From UBA935 sp031556725 (GTDB taxonomy: Bacteria > Bacillota > Clostridia > Lachnospirales > Lachnospiraceae), in NCBI GenBank assembly GCA_031556725.1, contig JAVBSL010000014.1, forward strand, positions 186,001 through 250,000: DNA of 64,000 bases. Direction: 5' to 3'. Numbering within the stretch: position 1 is the first letter of the stretch; each line of letters opens with the position of its first letter. Below the pieces are notes generated by a model, which ran no database searches, was not told the DNA's origin, and saw nothing but the letters and a program-made list of their open reading frames with translations. Made by a program: the position numbers and the translations under genes. This document shows positions 33,108 to 41,493 of the stretch, piece after piece.

Positions 33108-34913
33108 ATGAATGACAAAGAAAAAACGCTGGTAAATGAAAACACGGAAGGAACCTATGAGGAGTATATAGCCACATACCGATGTAATAAGAACCGGCCG
33201 GGAAAGATTTTGCTGCGTTTTTTCAAAGGTCATGAATGGCGGATGTTTTTCACTGGAATTTTTCTGGTTTTAAAGCAGTCGCCGGTTTGGATCATTCCCC
33301 TTGTGACGGCTAATATTATTAATGCCGCAACTTATCCTGATGAGCATCTATATCAAGAGATTATAATAAGTGTAGTGATTGCACTGATATTTCTGCTTCA
33401 AAATATTGGCAGCTCCTATGTGCAGATTCGCCTTTTTGGTAAGGTGATTCGGGAGATAGAGCTTAATCTGCGGGGAGCCTTAGTTAGAAAATTACAGCAG
33501 CTTTCCATTGCCTTTCACAAAGAAATGCAGTCCGGCAGAATCTTGTCTAAGATGATGCGAGATGTGGAAAATGTAGAATATCTTCTCTATATGCTGGTTG
33601 GCAGTTTGGTTAATATTTTTTTGGATACCGGAATTGCTTTGACGGTTATTATCCTCAACAGTCCGGAAGTACTGATATTTTTTCTCTGTGTTATTCCGGC
33701 GGCGGTCATTTCGGTGTATGCCTTCCGCAAGCCAATCAGGGATAACAATCAGGAATTTCGTAAGGAAATGGAAGAAACACAAGCAGCGGTTGCGGAGATG
33801 GTAGAGATGATTCCGGTGACCAGAGCCCATGGTCTGGAACATGAAGAAATTAGGAAAATGGATAGCAGGCTGAAGCGAATCAGTAAAACCGGCTATAAAC
33901 TGGATCAGATCAATATGCTCTTTGGGGCTACCAGCTGGGTGGTTTTTCAGGCCTTCCAGATTCTTTGTCTGGCGTTTACCGGAACCATGGCATATCGGGG
34001 TAAAATTACCATCGGCGAAGTGGTACTCTATCAAACCTACTTTACCCAGATTGTTAATCAAATAGCTAATTTAATCAATATGTATCCGATTATTACCAAA
34101 GGAGTTGAATCGGTAAAATCCATCGGTGAGATTATTGATGCGGATGATATTGAACGCAACAATGCCATTATTCCTCTTAATCAGCTGCAGGGAAAGGTAA
34201 CCTTTTCTAACGTGGGATTCCGTTATTCGGATGGGGATAAAATGATTCTTGACGATTTCACGCTGGAAGTTCAGGCTGGCACCAGTGTAGCCTTTGTAGG
34301 CGGTTCGGGAACCGGGAAGTCAACCCTTTTAAATCTGTTGATTGGTTTTTACGAGCCGGTGGAGGGGCGAATCCTCATTGACGGTATCAACTTAAACAAT
34401 CTTAATATGCAGGAGTATCGTTCCCAGATTGCGGTGGTGCCGCAGAACACCATTCTTTTTTCGGGAACCATCAGAGACAACATTACATATGGAACTTGCA
34501 ACGTATCAGACGAGGCAGTATGTGAAGTTCTGAAAGAAGTGGGGCTGTATGATATGATTGAGCAGCTGCCCGATGGCATTTATACCAATTTGGGAGAGCA
34601 TGGAGACAATCTGTCCGGGGGTCAGAGACAACGGATTTCCATTGCCAGGGCGTTGCTTCGAAAACCTAAGATTATCATTTTTGACGAGGCCACTTCGGCC
34701 CTGGATTCGGCTTCGGAAAGAAAGGTGCAGCAGGCAACTAAGCGGATGATGCAGCAATGTACCACCTTTATGGTAGCCCATCGCCTTTCAACCATTAAAG
34801 AGGCGGACGTGATCTGTGTTATGGAAGAAGGAAAAATTGTTGAGCAGGGAAGTTATCAGGAATTAATGAAAAAACAGGGAATGTTTTATCAGTTAAAACA
34901 AATGCAGGAATAG
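33108..34913 (+). CDS. ABC exporter half-transporter (membrane domain plus ATPase)
   Basis: Protein of 601 residues: a six-segment exporter membrane domain (about 45-330) followed by an ATPase with Walker A GGSGTGKST, signature LSGGQRQR, Walker B IIIFDEATSALD and the H-loop AHRLST. This is the MsbA/LmrA-type homodimer architecture. The substrate is unknown. Finding an exporter between a serine hydrolase and an alpha-mannosidase is unusual for a catabolic operon. Gaps to neighbours are 25 and 11 bases, so it is cotranscribed with them. Confidence 0.92.
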   Translation: MNDKEKTLVNENTEGTYEEYIATYRCNKNRPGKILLRFFKGHEWRMFFTGIFLVLKQSPVWIIPLVTANIINAATYPDEHLYQEIIISVVIALIFLLQNIGSSYVQIRLFGKVIREIELNLRGALVRKLQQLSIAFHKEMQSGRILSKMMRDVENVEYLLYMLVGSLVNIFLDTGIALTVIILNSPEVLIFFLCVIPAAVISVYAFRKPIRDNNQEFRKEMEETQAAVAEMVEMIPVTRAHGLEHEEIRKMDSRLKRISKTGYKLDQINMLFGATSWVVFQAFQILCLAFTGTMAYRGKITIGEVVLYQTYFTQIVNQIANLINMYPIITKGVESVKSIGEIIDADDIERNNAIIPLNQLQGKVTFSNVGFRYSDGDKMILDDFTLEVQAGTSVAFVGGSGTGKSTLLNLLIGFYEPVEGRILIDGINLNNLNMQEYRSQIAVVPQNTILFSGTIRDNITYGTCNVSDEAVCEVLKEVGLYDMIEQLPDGIYTNLGEHGDNLSGGQRQRISIARALLRKPKIIIFDEATSALDSASERKVQQATKRMMQQCTTFMVAHRLSTIKEADVICVMEEGKIVEQGSYQELMKKQGMFYQLKQMQE

Positions 34914-34924
34914 GAGGTATTGGG

Positions 34925-37900
34925 ATGTATACAGAGAAGCAGATTGAACGCATGCTGGGGAAACTTAAACGGCTGGAGGATACGCTGGAACCGTTATTAT
35001 TTAAAAAAGTAGATGAGATTTCCATGAAAATCTGTCAAACCGATGGAGACTATACAAAGAAACCGGACGATTCATTATTTGAAGAGGTTCCGGATGGAAC
35101 GACCTTTATGGGAGAAGGAATTTATTGCTGGACCAAGGGCGAATACACCGTTCCGGCGAAACTGGAAGGGAAACGATTATTTTTCTATTCCCGCACGGAG
35201 GCTTATGAAGGATTGATGTTTGTGGATGACATGCCTTATGGAAATTTTGCATCCAAGAAGCTGGTAAATAGCCATGGCAACCATTACTGCAATATGTTCA
35301 GCAAAGCCGCCGAAGCAGGACGGACCTATCGTTTTGCAGTAGAGTACTATGCCAACCACTACATCAAAGGTACCCAGCCGCTGACGCCGGACCCTGAGAT
35401 GGAATATAAGATTGTTTATCATCCAGCCGATGTTTGTGTTGCCAATGAAGCAATCGGCAGCTTTTATTATAATCTGAAGATAGCCAATCAAATGGCCGGT
35501 TTTTTGGATAAGGACAGTTATCGCAGAGCAGCGGTGATTCGTGGATTGAAAAAGGTTCATGAAATCATTTACTATGACTATGAAAATGTTGAGCGGGAGC
35601 TTTTTGAGCAGGCAGCTATTAAAGCAGACAGTTTGTTAAAAGAAGTGTTGGATCATAAAAATTCGGATTCGGCCCCTTATGTAGGCATGGTTGGGCATTC
35701 TCATATGGATACGGCCTGGTTGTGGCACCGGGGAGAAACCGAGAAGAAATGTGCAAGAACCTATGCCAATCAGATGAGCCTGATGGATCAGTACCCGGAA
35801 TATACTTTTATTCAAAGCTCAGCTTATCACGGTGATATCATTCGCAGAATGTATCCGATTTTGTTTGAAGAAATGAAAAAGAAAATTGCTGAAGGCCGCT
35901 ATGAGCCAAACGGCGGGGTATGGATTGAATGTGACTGCAACATTCCTTCGGGAGAATATATGGTCCGGCAATTCCTGCTGGGACAGCGTTTTACCAGAAA
36001 ATACTTTAATTATACGTCAGACACCTTCTGGCTGCCGGATACCTTTGGATACAGTGCGGCTTTTCCGCAGATTATGAAGGGCTGCGGAGTGAAATATTTT
36101 CTGACTACCAAAATAAGCTGGAATGATACCAATGTTTTTCCCTATGACACATTTATATGGAAGGGAATTGACGGAACCGGCGTGTTGACCCATTTTAATC
36201 GCAGTCATCTGTGGCCTTCGCCGGAGATGATGATATCAGGCTGCATGAAGGGCGGTGATGATTCCGTTAAGGAAAGAGTAGTATCAGATATGCGATTGTT
36301 TTCCTATGGCTATGGCGATGGCGGCGGCGGTCCGGAATTTGAAATGGTTGAGTTGGCAGACCGGTTAAAGGATGTGGAAGGCTTGCCGAAATCATCACAT
36401 ACCACCGTCAGTGCTTTTATGAAACGGCTGGAGGAGAGGATAACCGAACCGTCTACTTATAGCGGAGAGTTGTATTTAGAGCTTCATCGCGGAACCTTGA
36501 CCAATCAGCATACCATAAAGCGGAACAATCGAAAAGCAGAGATTGCGTTACGGAACCTGGAGTATTTTACCGTTCGCCATGCCATCGGTCAGGGGATTGC
36601 AGCCAGTGAGGAAAAGATAACCCCCTTGATGGAGGAATTATTAATCAATCAATTCCATGATATTCTCCCGGGAACAGGCATTCCAAGGGTTCATCAGGAA
36701 TCGATCGAAGCGGTAAACGGTATTTTGCAGGAAGCAAGAAAACAGCAAAAAGAATTGCTGGAGCAGTCGGTTGAAGATACCATGACTTTATATAATACCC
36801 TTTCTTTTTCGAGGCGGGATGTTACCTATCTGCCCTATGAAGGAAGGATGATAAAAGGAGAAGTTGCACAGCAGATTACCGAAGACGTTAATGGTGTAAA
36901 GAAATTGGCTGTTGCAGGAATGGAACTTCCGGCTTTTTCCGGTCGGGCAATAAAAATGGAAGAGCGGAGGAGGGCAGAAATTAACAATGATACACCCTTT
37001 GACTGGCAGGACGACTTGTCCTATCTGGAGACGCCTTTTTATATTGTTGCATTTAATGAAAAAGGATATCTGGAAGCATTAACAGACAAAAGATGCGGCA
37101 GACAGCTGCGAGGTGAGGGCTATGCGTTCAATACCTTGCTCATCGGCGAGGATGTACCGCTTGGTTGGGATAATTGGGATATTGACGTAGACTGTGAATG
37201 TAAGCTGCGGGATGAGGCGATAATTGTAAAGCGGGAGTTGGTTTCAGCAGGAGCGGTAGAGTTCAGAATTCGGAATCATTATCAGCTGACACCTAAGTCG
37301 ATGCTGGTTCAGGATGTGGTTTTCTATAAAGAAAGTCCCATGATAACCTTTGAAACCAAAGTAGACTGGCAGGATGACCATCGCCTTCTGAAAGCAGCCT
37401 TTGATACGAATATACATACCGATGGTGCAAATCAGGAAATCCAGTTTGGTTATTTGAGACGCCCCACTAATCGAAACACTTCTATTGAAAAGGCTAAATT
37501 TGAGGTATCCAATCATAAATATACAGATATGTCGGAAACCCGATATGGCATCAGTCTTTTTAATGACTGTAAATATGGAATAAGTGTCCAAGATAGTTCC
37601 ATGCACCTGTCCCTTCATAAAGGCGGTTGCATGCCGGACTATTTGGGGGATAAAGGAGTTCATGAGTTTTCATATGCGATCTATCCTCATCAGGGCGGTT
37701 TCACAGCAGCTAATGTTATCCAGCCGGCATATGCCTTTAACATACCGGCAGTTGGGGAACAAGGGGCAAACCCCATGGAATCCCTGGTAAGAATCAGCGA
37801 AGATAACGTTATTGTGGAAGCGGTAAAACCATTGGAAGACAGTGAGCGGGCATATTTACTGCGGATTTATGAAGCGGAGGGAACCAGAACGGCAGTTACT

Positions 37901-38038
37901 TTAGAATTCTCCACAGCAGTTAGGGCGGTCAGTATTACAAATATGCTGGAAGAAGAACAGGAATCCCTTGGCGGTGGTGTTGAAATTCCCATAGTCTTTG
38001 AAGCCTTTGAAATTAAAAGCATTAAAATTAGTTATTAA
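34925..38038 (+). CDS. GH38 alpha-mannosidase, cytosolic (Ams1/MAN2C1-like) type
   Basis: Zinc-dependent retaining alpha-mannosidase of 1037 residues, typical for the long type with an N-terminal beta domain of about 240 residues. HSHMDTAWLWHRGE (from residue 258) holds zinc ligands, Asp372 in LPDTFGYS is the expected nucleophile, and NQFHDILPGTGI holds a third conserved His-Asp. No signal peptide, so it should act on imported mannosides. Last gene of the ROK2 operon; ribosome site AGGAGGT. A bidirectional terminator follows. Confidence 0.93.
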   Translation: MYTEKQIERMLGKLKRLEDTLEPLLFKKVDEISMKICQTDGDYTKKPDDSLFEEVPDGTTFMGEGIYCWTKGEYTVPAKLEGKRLFFYSRTEAYEGLMFVDDMPYGNFASKKLVNSHGNHYCNMFSKAAEAGRTYRFAVEYYANHYIKGTQPLTPDPEMEYKIVYHPADVCVANEAIGSFYYNLKIANQMAGFLDKDSYRRAAVIRGLKKVHEIIYYDYENVERELFEQAAIKADSLLKEVLDHKNSDSAPYVGMVGHSHMDTAWLWHRGETEKKCARTYANQMSLMDQYPEYTFIQSSAYHGDIIRRMYPILFEEMKKKIAEGRYEPNGGVWIECDCNIPSGEYMVRQFLLGQRFTRKYFNYTSDTFWLPDTFGYSAAFPQIMKGCGVKYFLTTKISWNDTNVFPYDTFIWKGIDGTGVLTHFNRSHLWPSPEMMISGCMKGGDDSVKERVVSDMRLFSYGYGDGGGGPEFEMVELADRLKDVEGLPKSSHTTVSAFMKRLEERITEPSTYSGELYLELHRGTLTNQHTIKRNNRKAEIALRNLEYFTVRHAIGQGIAASEEKITPLMEELLINQFHDILPGTGIPRVHQESIEAVNGILQEARKQQKELLEQSVEDTMTLYNTLSFSRRDVTYLPYEGRMIKGEVAQQITEDVNGVKKLAVAGMELPAFSGRAIKMEERRRAEINNDTPFDWQDDLSYLETPFYIVAFNEKGYLEALTDKRCGRQLRGEGYAFNTLLIGEDVPLGWDNWDIDVDCECKLRDEAIIVKRELVSAGAVEFRIRNHYQLTPKSMLVQDVVFYKESPMITFETKVDWQDDHRLLKAAFDTNIHTDGANQEIQFGYLRRPTNRNTSIEKAKFEVSNHKYTDMSETRYGISLFNDCKYGISVQDSSMHLSLHKGGCMPDYLGDKGVHEFSYAIYPHQGGFTAANVIQPAYAFNIPAVGEQGANPMESLVRISEDNVIVEAVKPLEDSERAYLLRIYEAEGTRTAVTLEFSTAVRAVSITNMLEEEQESLGGGVEIPIVFEAFEIKSIKISY

Positions 38039-38051
38039 TAAATAGGTAATC

Positions 38052-38084
38052 AAAAAAAGGATATTCGCGAGAATATCCTTTTTT
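38052..38084. terminator. Bidirectional terminator between GH38 and the regulator
   Basis: AAAAAAGGATATTC and GAATATCCTTTTTT form a perfect stem around GCGA, with the A-tract on one side and the T-tract on the other, so it can stop transcripts from both converging genes. Confidence 0.92.
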
Positions 38085-38096
38085 AATGGTGAGTAA

Positions 38097-39236
38097 TTAC
38101 TCCCGGGGTCCGGTGGAGCCTCTGACTACCAATGATACCGGTAAGGTGATCCGTTGAATCTGGGCGGAAGGATTTTTGACCGATTCCAAAAGTACTTCGC
38201 CAATCTTTTCACCGATCGAAGGAAAGTCCTGATTGATGGTGGTAATTCCGGCTTCGGGCCGTAATGACCATTCATTATTATCAAAACCACAGATGCTTAT
38301 ATCCTTAGGAACTGACAAACCAAGACGCTTAAAGGCCTTATAGGAAAAGTAGGCAACCTGATCGTTCTCGCAAATGATAGCGGAGATGCCGGAATCATGT
38401 AGTTGTTTTAATTGATGGCAATAGGTATCATAGTCAGGATTGTTATCAGCCTCATCGGTTAACTGGTAGGGGAAATAAACAAGATTTCCCGGTGACGGTT
38501 TGATGCCGATGCTTTGCAGATAACGAAGATAGCCGCCAAAGCGATTACGCACCGAGGAAGTATCATCAATAGGTGCGGTGGTAACAAAGGCGATGTTCTT
38601 ATGTCCCAGCGATACCAGATGTTCAGCCAGAAGCCAGCCCCCCTGAAAGTTATCTGAGATAACGTTGTGGATATAAGGGCAGTTGATATCTTTATCCATA
38701 ACCACTACCGGTTTACCCTGGAAAACAAAATCATTCAGGAGATTCAGATTGATCTTATCGCGAATGGGATAGTAAATTAATCCGGAAATGTTTTGCGATA
38801 GCAGTAGCTTCAAATTGTTTTTTTCCTTTGCAAAGCTTGGACTGGAAATATGAATACTGAGAAAATAGCCTTTTTCATTTAAAACATGATTGACTGCTTC
38901 CACAGCAACAAACACGCCTCCCTTTGATATATCGAAGGGAAGTAAGAATGCAATAGTTTTGGAATCGGTAACGGTTACCGGTGAAGCAGTGTCCAGATTG
39001 TTGGCGGCATTACGGACAACAAAACTGCCAGCTCCCCGCTTACGAAAGAGAACACCCCGGTGTTCGAGCTCTGTGATGGCGCGTTTGGCGGTAATTCGGC
39101 TGACGTCATAATCGTCGCATAACTGCCTTTCGGTACAGATGGGAACGTCATAGGTGAAATTCCCGGAACGAATCTGTTGTAGTAAATCCTGCATGATTTG
39201 CTCGTATTTTGGTAAAGAACTATTGCTTTGTTCCAT
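38097..39236 (-). CDS. GntR/LacI-type chimeric repressor (AraR-like architecture)
   Basis: Regulator of 379 residues. Residues about 8-75 are a GntR winged helix (CTERQLCDDYDVSRITAKRA, ELEHRGVLFRKRGAGSF). Residues about 90-375 are a LacI/periplasmic-binding effector domain (IAFLLPFDISKGG, VVMDKDINCPYIHNVISDN, ISAIICENDQVAYFSYKA, ISICGFDNNEWS). The same layout is found in the arabinose repressor AraR. It is divergent from the ABC importer operon, whose promoter and its own carry TATAYCAAA half-sites. The ligand is probably a sugar released from the imported glycan. Confidence 0.92.
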   Translation of the reverse strand: MEQSNSSLPKYEQIMQDLLQQIRSGNFTYDVPICTERQLCDDYDVSRITAKRAITELEHRGVLFRKRGAGSFVVRNAANNLDTASPVTVTDSKTIAFLLPFDISKGGVFVAVEAVNHVLNEKGYFLSIHISSPSFAKEKNNLKLLLSQNISGLIYYPIRDKINLNLLNDFVFQGKPVVVMDKDINCPYIHNVISDNFQGGWLLAEHLVSLGHKNIAFVTTAPIDDTSSVRNRFGGYLRYLQSIGIKPSPGNLVYFPYQLTDEADNNPDYDTYCHQLKQLHDSGISAIICENDQVAYFSYKAFKRLGLSVPKDISICGFDNNEWSLRPEAGITTINQDFPSIGEKIGEVLLESVKNPSAQIQRITLPVSLVVRGSTGPRE

Positions 39237-39259
39237 ACATTACTCCTTTTAAGTTTGGC

Positions 39260-39296
39260 TATACCAAAATTTGATATAACATTATAGTTTGATATA
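39260..39296 (-). promoter_or_regulatory. Operator cluster in the initially transcribed region of the regulator gene
   Basis: TATACCAAA-A-TTTGATATA (39260-39278) is a 19-base imperfect palindrome, and a further TTTGATATA half-site lies at 39288-39296. Both are just downstream of the leftward -10 box, so binding would block the regulator's own transcription. Confidence 0.6.
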
Positions 39297-39301
39297 ACCA
39301 T

Positions 39302-39330
39302 ATTATATGGTAAAAACAATCGAGTGTCAA
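39302..39330 (-). promoter_or_regulatory. Consensus sigma-A promoter of the GntR/LacI regulator
   Basis: On the minus strand TTGACA (39330-39325), 17 bases, TATAAT (39307-39302): a perfect consensus promoter. It lies 66 bases upstream of the regulator start codon and abuts the operator cluster. Confidence 0.85.
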
Positions 39331-39366
39331 ACAGATATTATAGATAAGAATGAAATGAGGATTTGA

Positions 39367-39378
39367 TTTGATATATCA
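39367..39378. promoter_or_regulatory. Additional operator-like palindrome
   Basis: TTTGATATATCA: the half-site TTTGATATA (39367-39375) overlaps the palindrome TGATATATCA (39369-39378). It lies between the two divergent promoters and could allow looping between operators. Confidence 0.45.
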
Positions 39379-39468
39379 TGAATGTGGCGATTAATATAAA
39401 GCGTTATATACAAAAATATACAATATAACAAACAAAAAGAAAAAAATAATAAAAATAGAGATATAATA

Positions 39469-39510
39469 TTGACATACCAAATAGAATATTGTATTATTGA
39501 ATATATCAAA
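39469..39510 (+). promoter_or_regulatory. Promoter of the importer operon with flanking half-sites
   Basis: TTGACA (39469-39474), 17 bases, TATTAT (39492-39497). Half-sites CATACCAAA (39473-39481) and TATATCAAA (39502-39510) lie in the spacer and at the likely transcript start, spaced by 29 bases. The arrangement fits repression by the adjacent regulator. Confidence 0.7.
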
Positions 39511-39546
39511 TGCACAAACTCAAACAAAAACGGATGAGGTGACTAA

Positions 39547-40515
39547 ATGAGTAAGCAAAAAGTGGAAATAGCAAAGAAGAATAGAAAGGGAGCACGCAGT
39601 CTGGTCGCCAGGGTAAGAAATAGTTGGCAGCTTTACATAATGGCATTGCCGGCGATGCTTCTTTTGTTTTTATTTGCCTATCTTCCTATGGGAGGATTGG
39701 TCATTGCTTTTAAGGACTACCAGTTTAAAAAAGGAATCTGGGGCAGTGATTGGATACATCCATGGTACCGCAATTTTGAGATCCTTTTCAGAAACAATGC
39801 CAGTGCCATGAGTGCAATTCGCAATACGGTATGTTTGAACCTGATGTTTATTATATGTGGAACGATATTTGCCTTAGCATTATCACTGGCAATCAATGAG
39901 ATCACTCAAAAGCATGTCAAGAAGCTTTGTCAGTCACTTACCTTTTTACCATATTTTATTTCAACTGTAGTTGTTGGTATCTTTGTAACCGGAATGCTGG
40001 GTTATGAATCGGGAGCAATTAACCGTTTCTTAATATCACTGGGATTGGAACGGGTGGCATTTTATACGGAACCTTCATACTGGCCGGTGATATTGCTGAT
40101 CGTTAACATCTGGAAAGGCGCCGGATATAGCGCGGTAGTCTATCTGGCAGGAATCAGCGGAATCGATGAAACTTACTTTGAGGCGGCCAAGATTGACGGA
40201 GCCACCAGAGGTCAACAGATTTGGTATATTACCCTTCCTTTATTAAAACCGACGATTATCATTATGACGTTACTGGCAGTGGGAAGGATTATGAACGCAG
40301 ACTTTGGATTGTTTTACAATGTTACCGGCGATATGCCGCTGCTTTATCCCACCACTGATGTTTTGGATACTTATATTTACAGAGCACTTCGTAAAATGGG
40401 TGATATCGGAATTTCTTCCGCAACTGGATTCTTCCAGTCGGTTGTTGGCTTTGTTATGGTAATGGGCAGTAATCTGATTGCCAGAAAATATGAAAAAGAT
40501 GCAGCATTATTTTAA
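39547..40515 (+). CDS. Carbohydrate ABC importer permease, LplB-like
   Basis: Inner-membrane permease of 322 residues with six transmembrane segments. YFEAAKIDGATRGQQIWYIT followed by LPLLKP is the EAA loop that contacts the ATPase. The N-terminal region (LPAMLLLFLFAYLPMGGLVI, FKDYQFKKGIWGSDW) is typical of LplB/YteP-type permeases for complex oligosaccharides. Pairs with the next permease and the lipoprotein at 41494. No ATPase gene is present in the operon. Confidence 0.93.
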   Translation: MSKQKVEIAKKNRKGARSLVARVRNSWQLYIMALPAMLLLFLFAYLPMGGLVIAFKDYQFKKGIWGSDWIHPWYRNFEILFRNNASAMSAIRNTVCLNLMFIICGTIFALALSLAINEITQKHVKKLCQSLTFLPYFISTVVVGIFVTGMLGYESGAINRFLISLGLERVAFYTEPSYWPVILLIVNIWKGAGYSAVVYLAGISGIDETYFEAAKIDGATRGQQIWYITLPLLKPTIIIMTLLAVGRIMNADFGLFYNVTGDMPLLYPTTDVLDTYIYRALRKMGDIGISSATGFFQSVVGFVMVMGSNLIARKYEKDAALF

Positions 40516-40527
40516 GGAGGTTAGGTG

Positions 40528-41412
40528 ATGAGAGAAAAGATTACAATCGGAAGAGTCATTACATATTTGTTTGTTATATTGTTTTCTGCCGCATGCCTTT
40601 ACCCCTTTTTAATGGTGATCGGTGGTTCGTTGATGACAAATACGGAAGCAACTATGGAAGGATTTAAAGTAATTCCTAAAGAAGTTACTTTTGCTTCTTA
40701 TAAAATGATATGGGCAAACAAAAGCATGATATTCAATGGGTATCGGGTTACTTTGACGGTTGCGATTCTGGGAACGATATTATCGGTGCTGATTAACGGC
40801 ATGATGGGATATGTCCTTTCCAGAAAACAACTTCCGGGAAGAGCTTTTTTAAACATTTATGTATTAGTAACCATGCTTTTCAACGGTGGTATGGTGCCCT
40901 GGTATATCGTTTGTACCCGCTATTTACATCTGAAGGATTCGATTTGGGCATTGATATTCCCAATGTTAGTAAGTGCCTGGAATATCTTTCTGGTTCGCAA
41001 TTACTTTACCGGCGTGCCGGAAGAACTTTGGGAATCCGGAAAACTGGACGGTGCTTCTGAATTTACTATTTTCTTTAGAATTTATCTGCCACTGGGCAAA
41101 CCGGTTATCGCGACGATTACCTTATTTTCAGCACTTGGATATTGGAATGATTGGTGGCTGGGATTGATGCTGATTGAGAAGGCAGAGATGCAGCCGCTGC
41201 AAATGCTCCTTCGCAGCATGATGGCCAATATTCAGTTTTTACAAACTATGTCGCAGCAATCCTCGGAAGTACAGGCGATGCTGGCCAGCGTACCCGGTGA
41301 TGGCGTGAAGATGGCAATGGTAGTTATTACAACCGGTCCGATTATTTTGTTGTATCCCTTCCTGCAAAAGTATTTTATGAAGGGAATTATGGTAGGGGCA
41401 GTAAAGGGTTGA
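40528..41412 (+). CDS. Carbohydrate ABC importer permease, YtcP/LplC-like
   Basis: Second permease, 294 residues, six transmembrane segments, EAA loop ELWESGKLDGASEFTIFFRI then LPLGKP, and the family C-terminus KYFMKGIMVGAVKG. ATG 40528 follows AAGGAGG by 7 bases and is preferred over GTG 40525. It starts 12 bases after the first permease stop. Confidence 0.93.
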   Translation: MREKITIGRVITYLFVILFSAACLYPFLMVIGGSLMTNTEATMEGFKVIPKEVTFASYKMIWANKSMIFNGYRVTLTVAILGTILSVLINGMMGYVLSRKQLPGRAFLNIYVLVTMLFNGGMVPWYIVCTRYLHLKDSIWALIFPMLVSAWNIFLVRNYFTGVPEELWESGKLDGASEFTIFFRIYLPLGKPVIATITLFSALGYWNDWWLGLMLIEKAEMQPLQMLLRSMMANIQFLQTMSQQSSEVQAMLASVPGDGVKMAMVVITTGPIILLYPFLQKYFMKGIMVGAVKG

Positions 41413-41493
41413 TATGTTTAGATGCGGAGAGTATCTTTCATATAGAAAAAAATAGGGAAGAAAAAGAAAAAGAGCTTAAAAGGAGAAGAGCAC

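Larger units (their letters stand above)
39237..39546. promoter_or_regulatory. Divergent control region of 310 bases between regulator and importer
   Basis: This gap holds no gene. It contains a consensus leftward promoter (39302-39330), regulator half-sites at 39260-39296, a TGATATATCA palindrome at 39369-39378, a long A+T-rich stretch, and a rightward promoter at 39469-39497 with further half-sites. These are listed separately. Confidence 0.8.
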
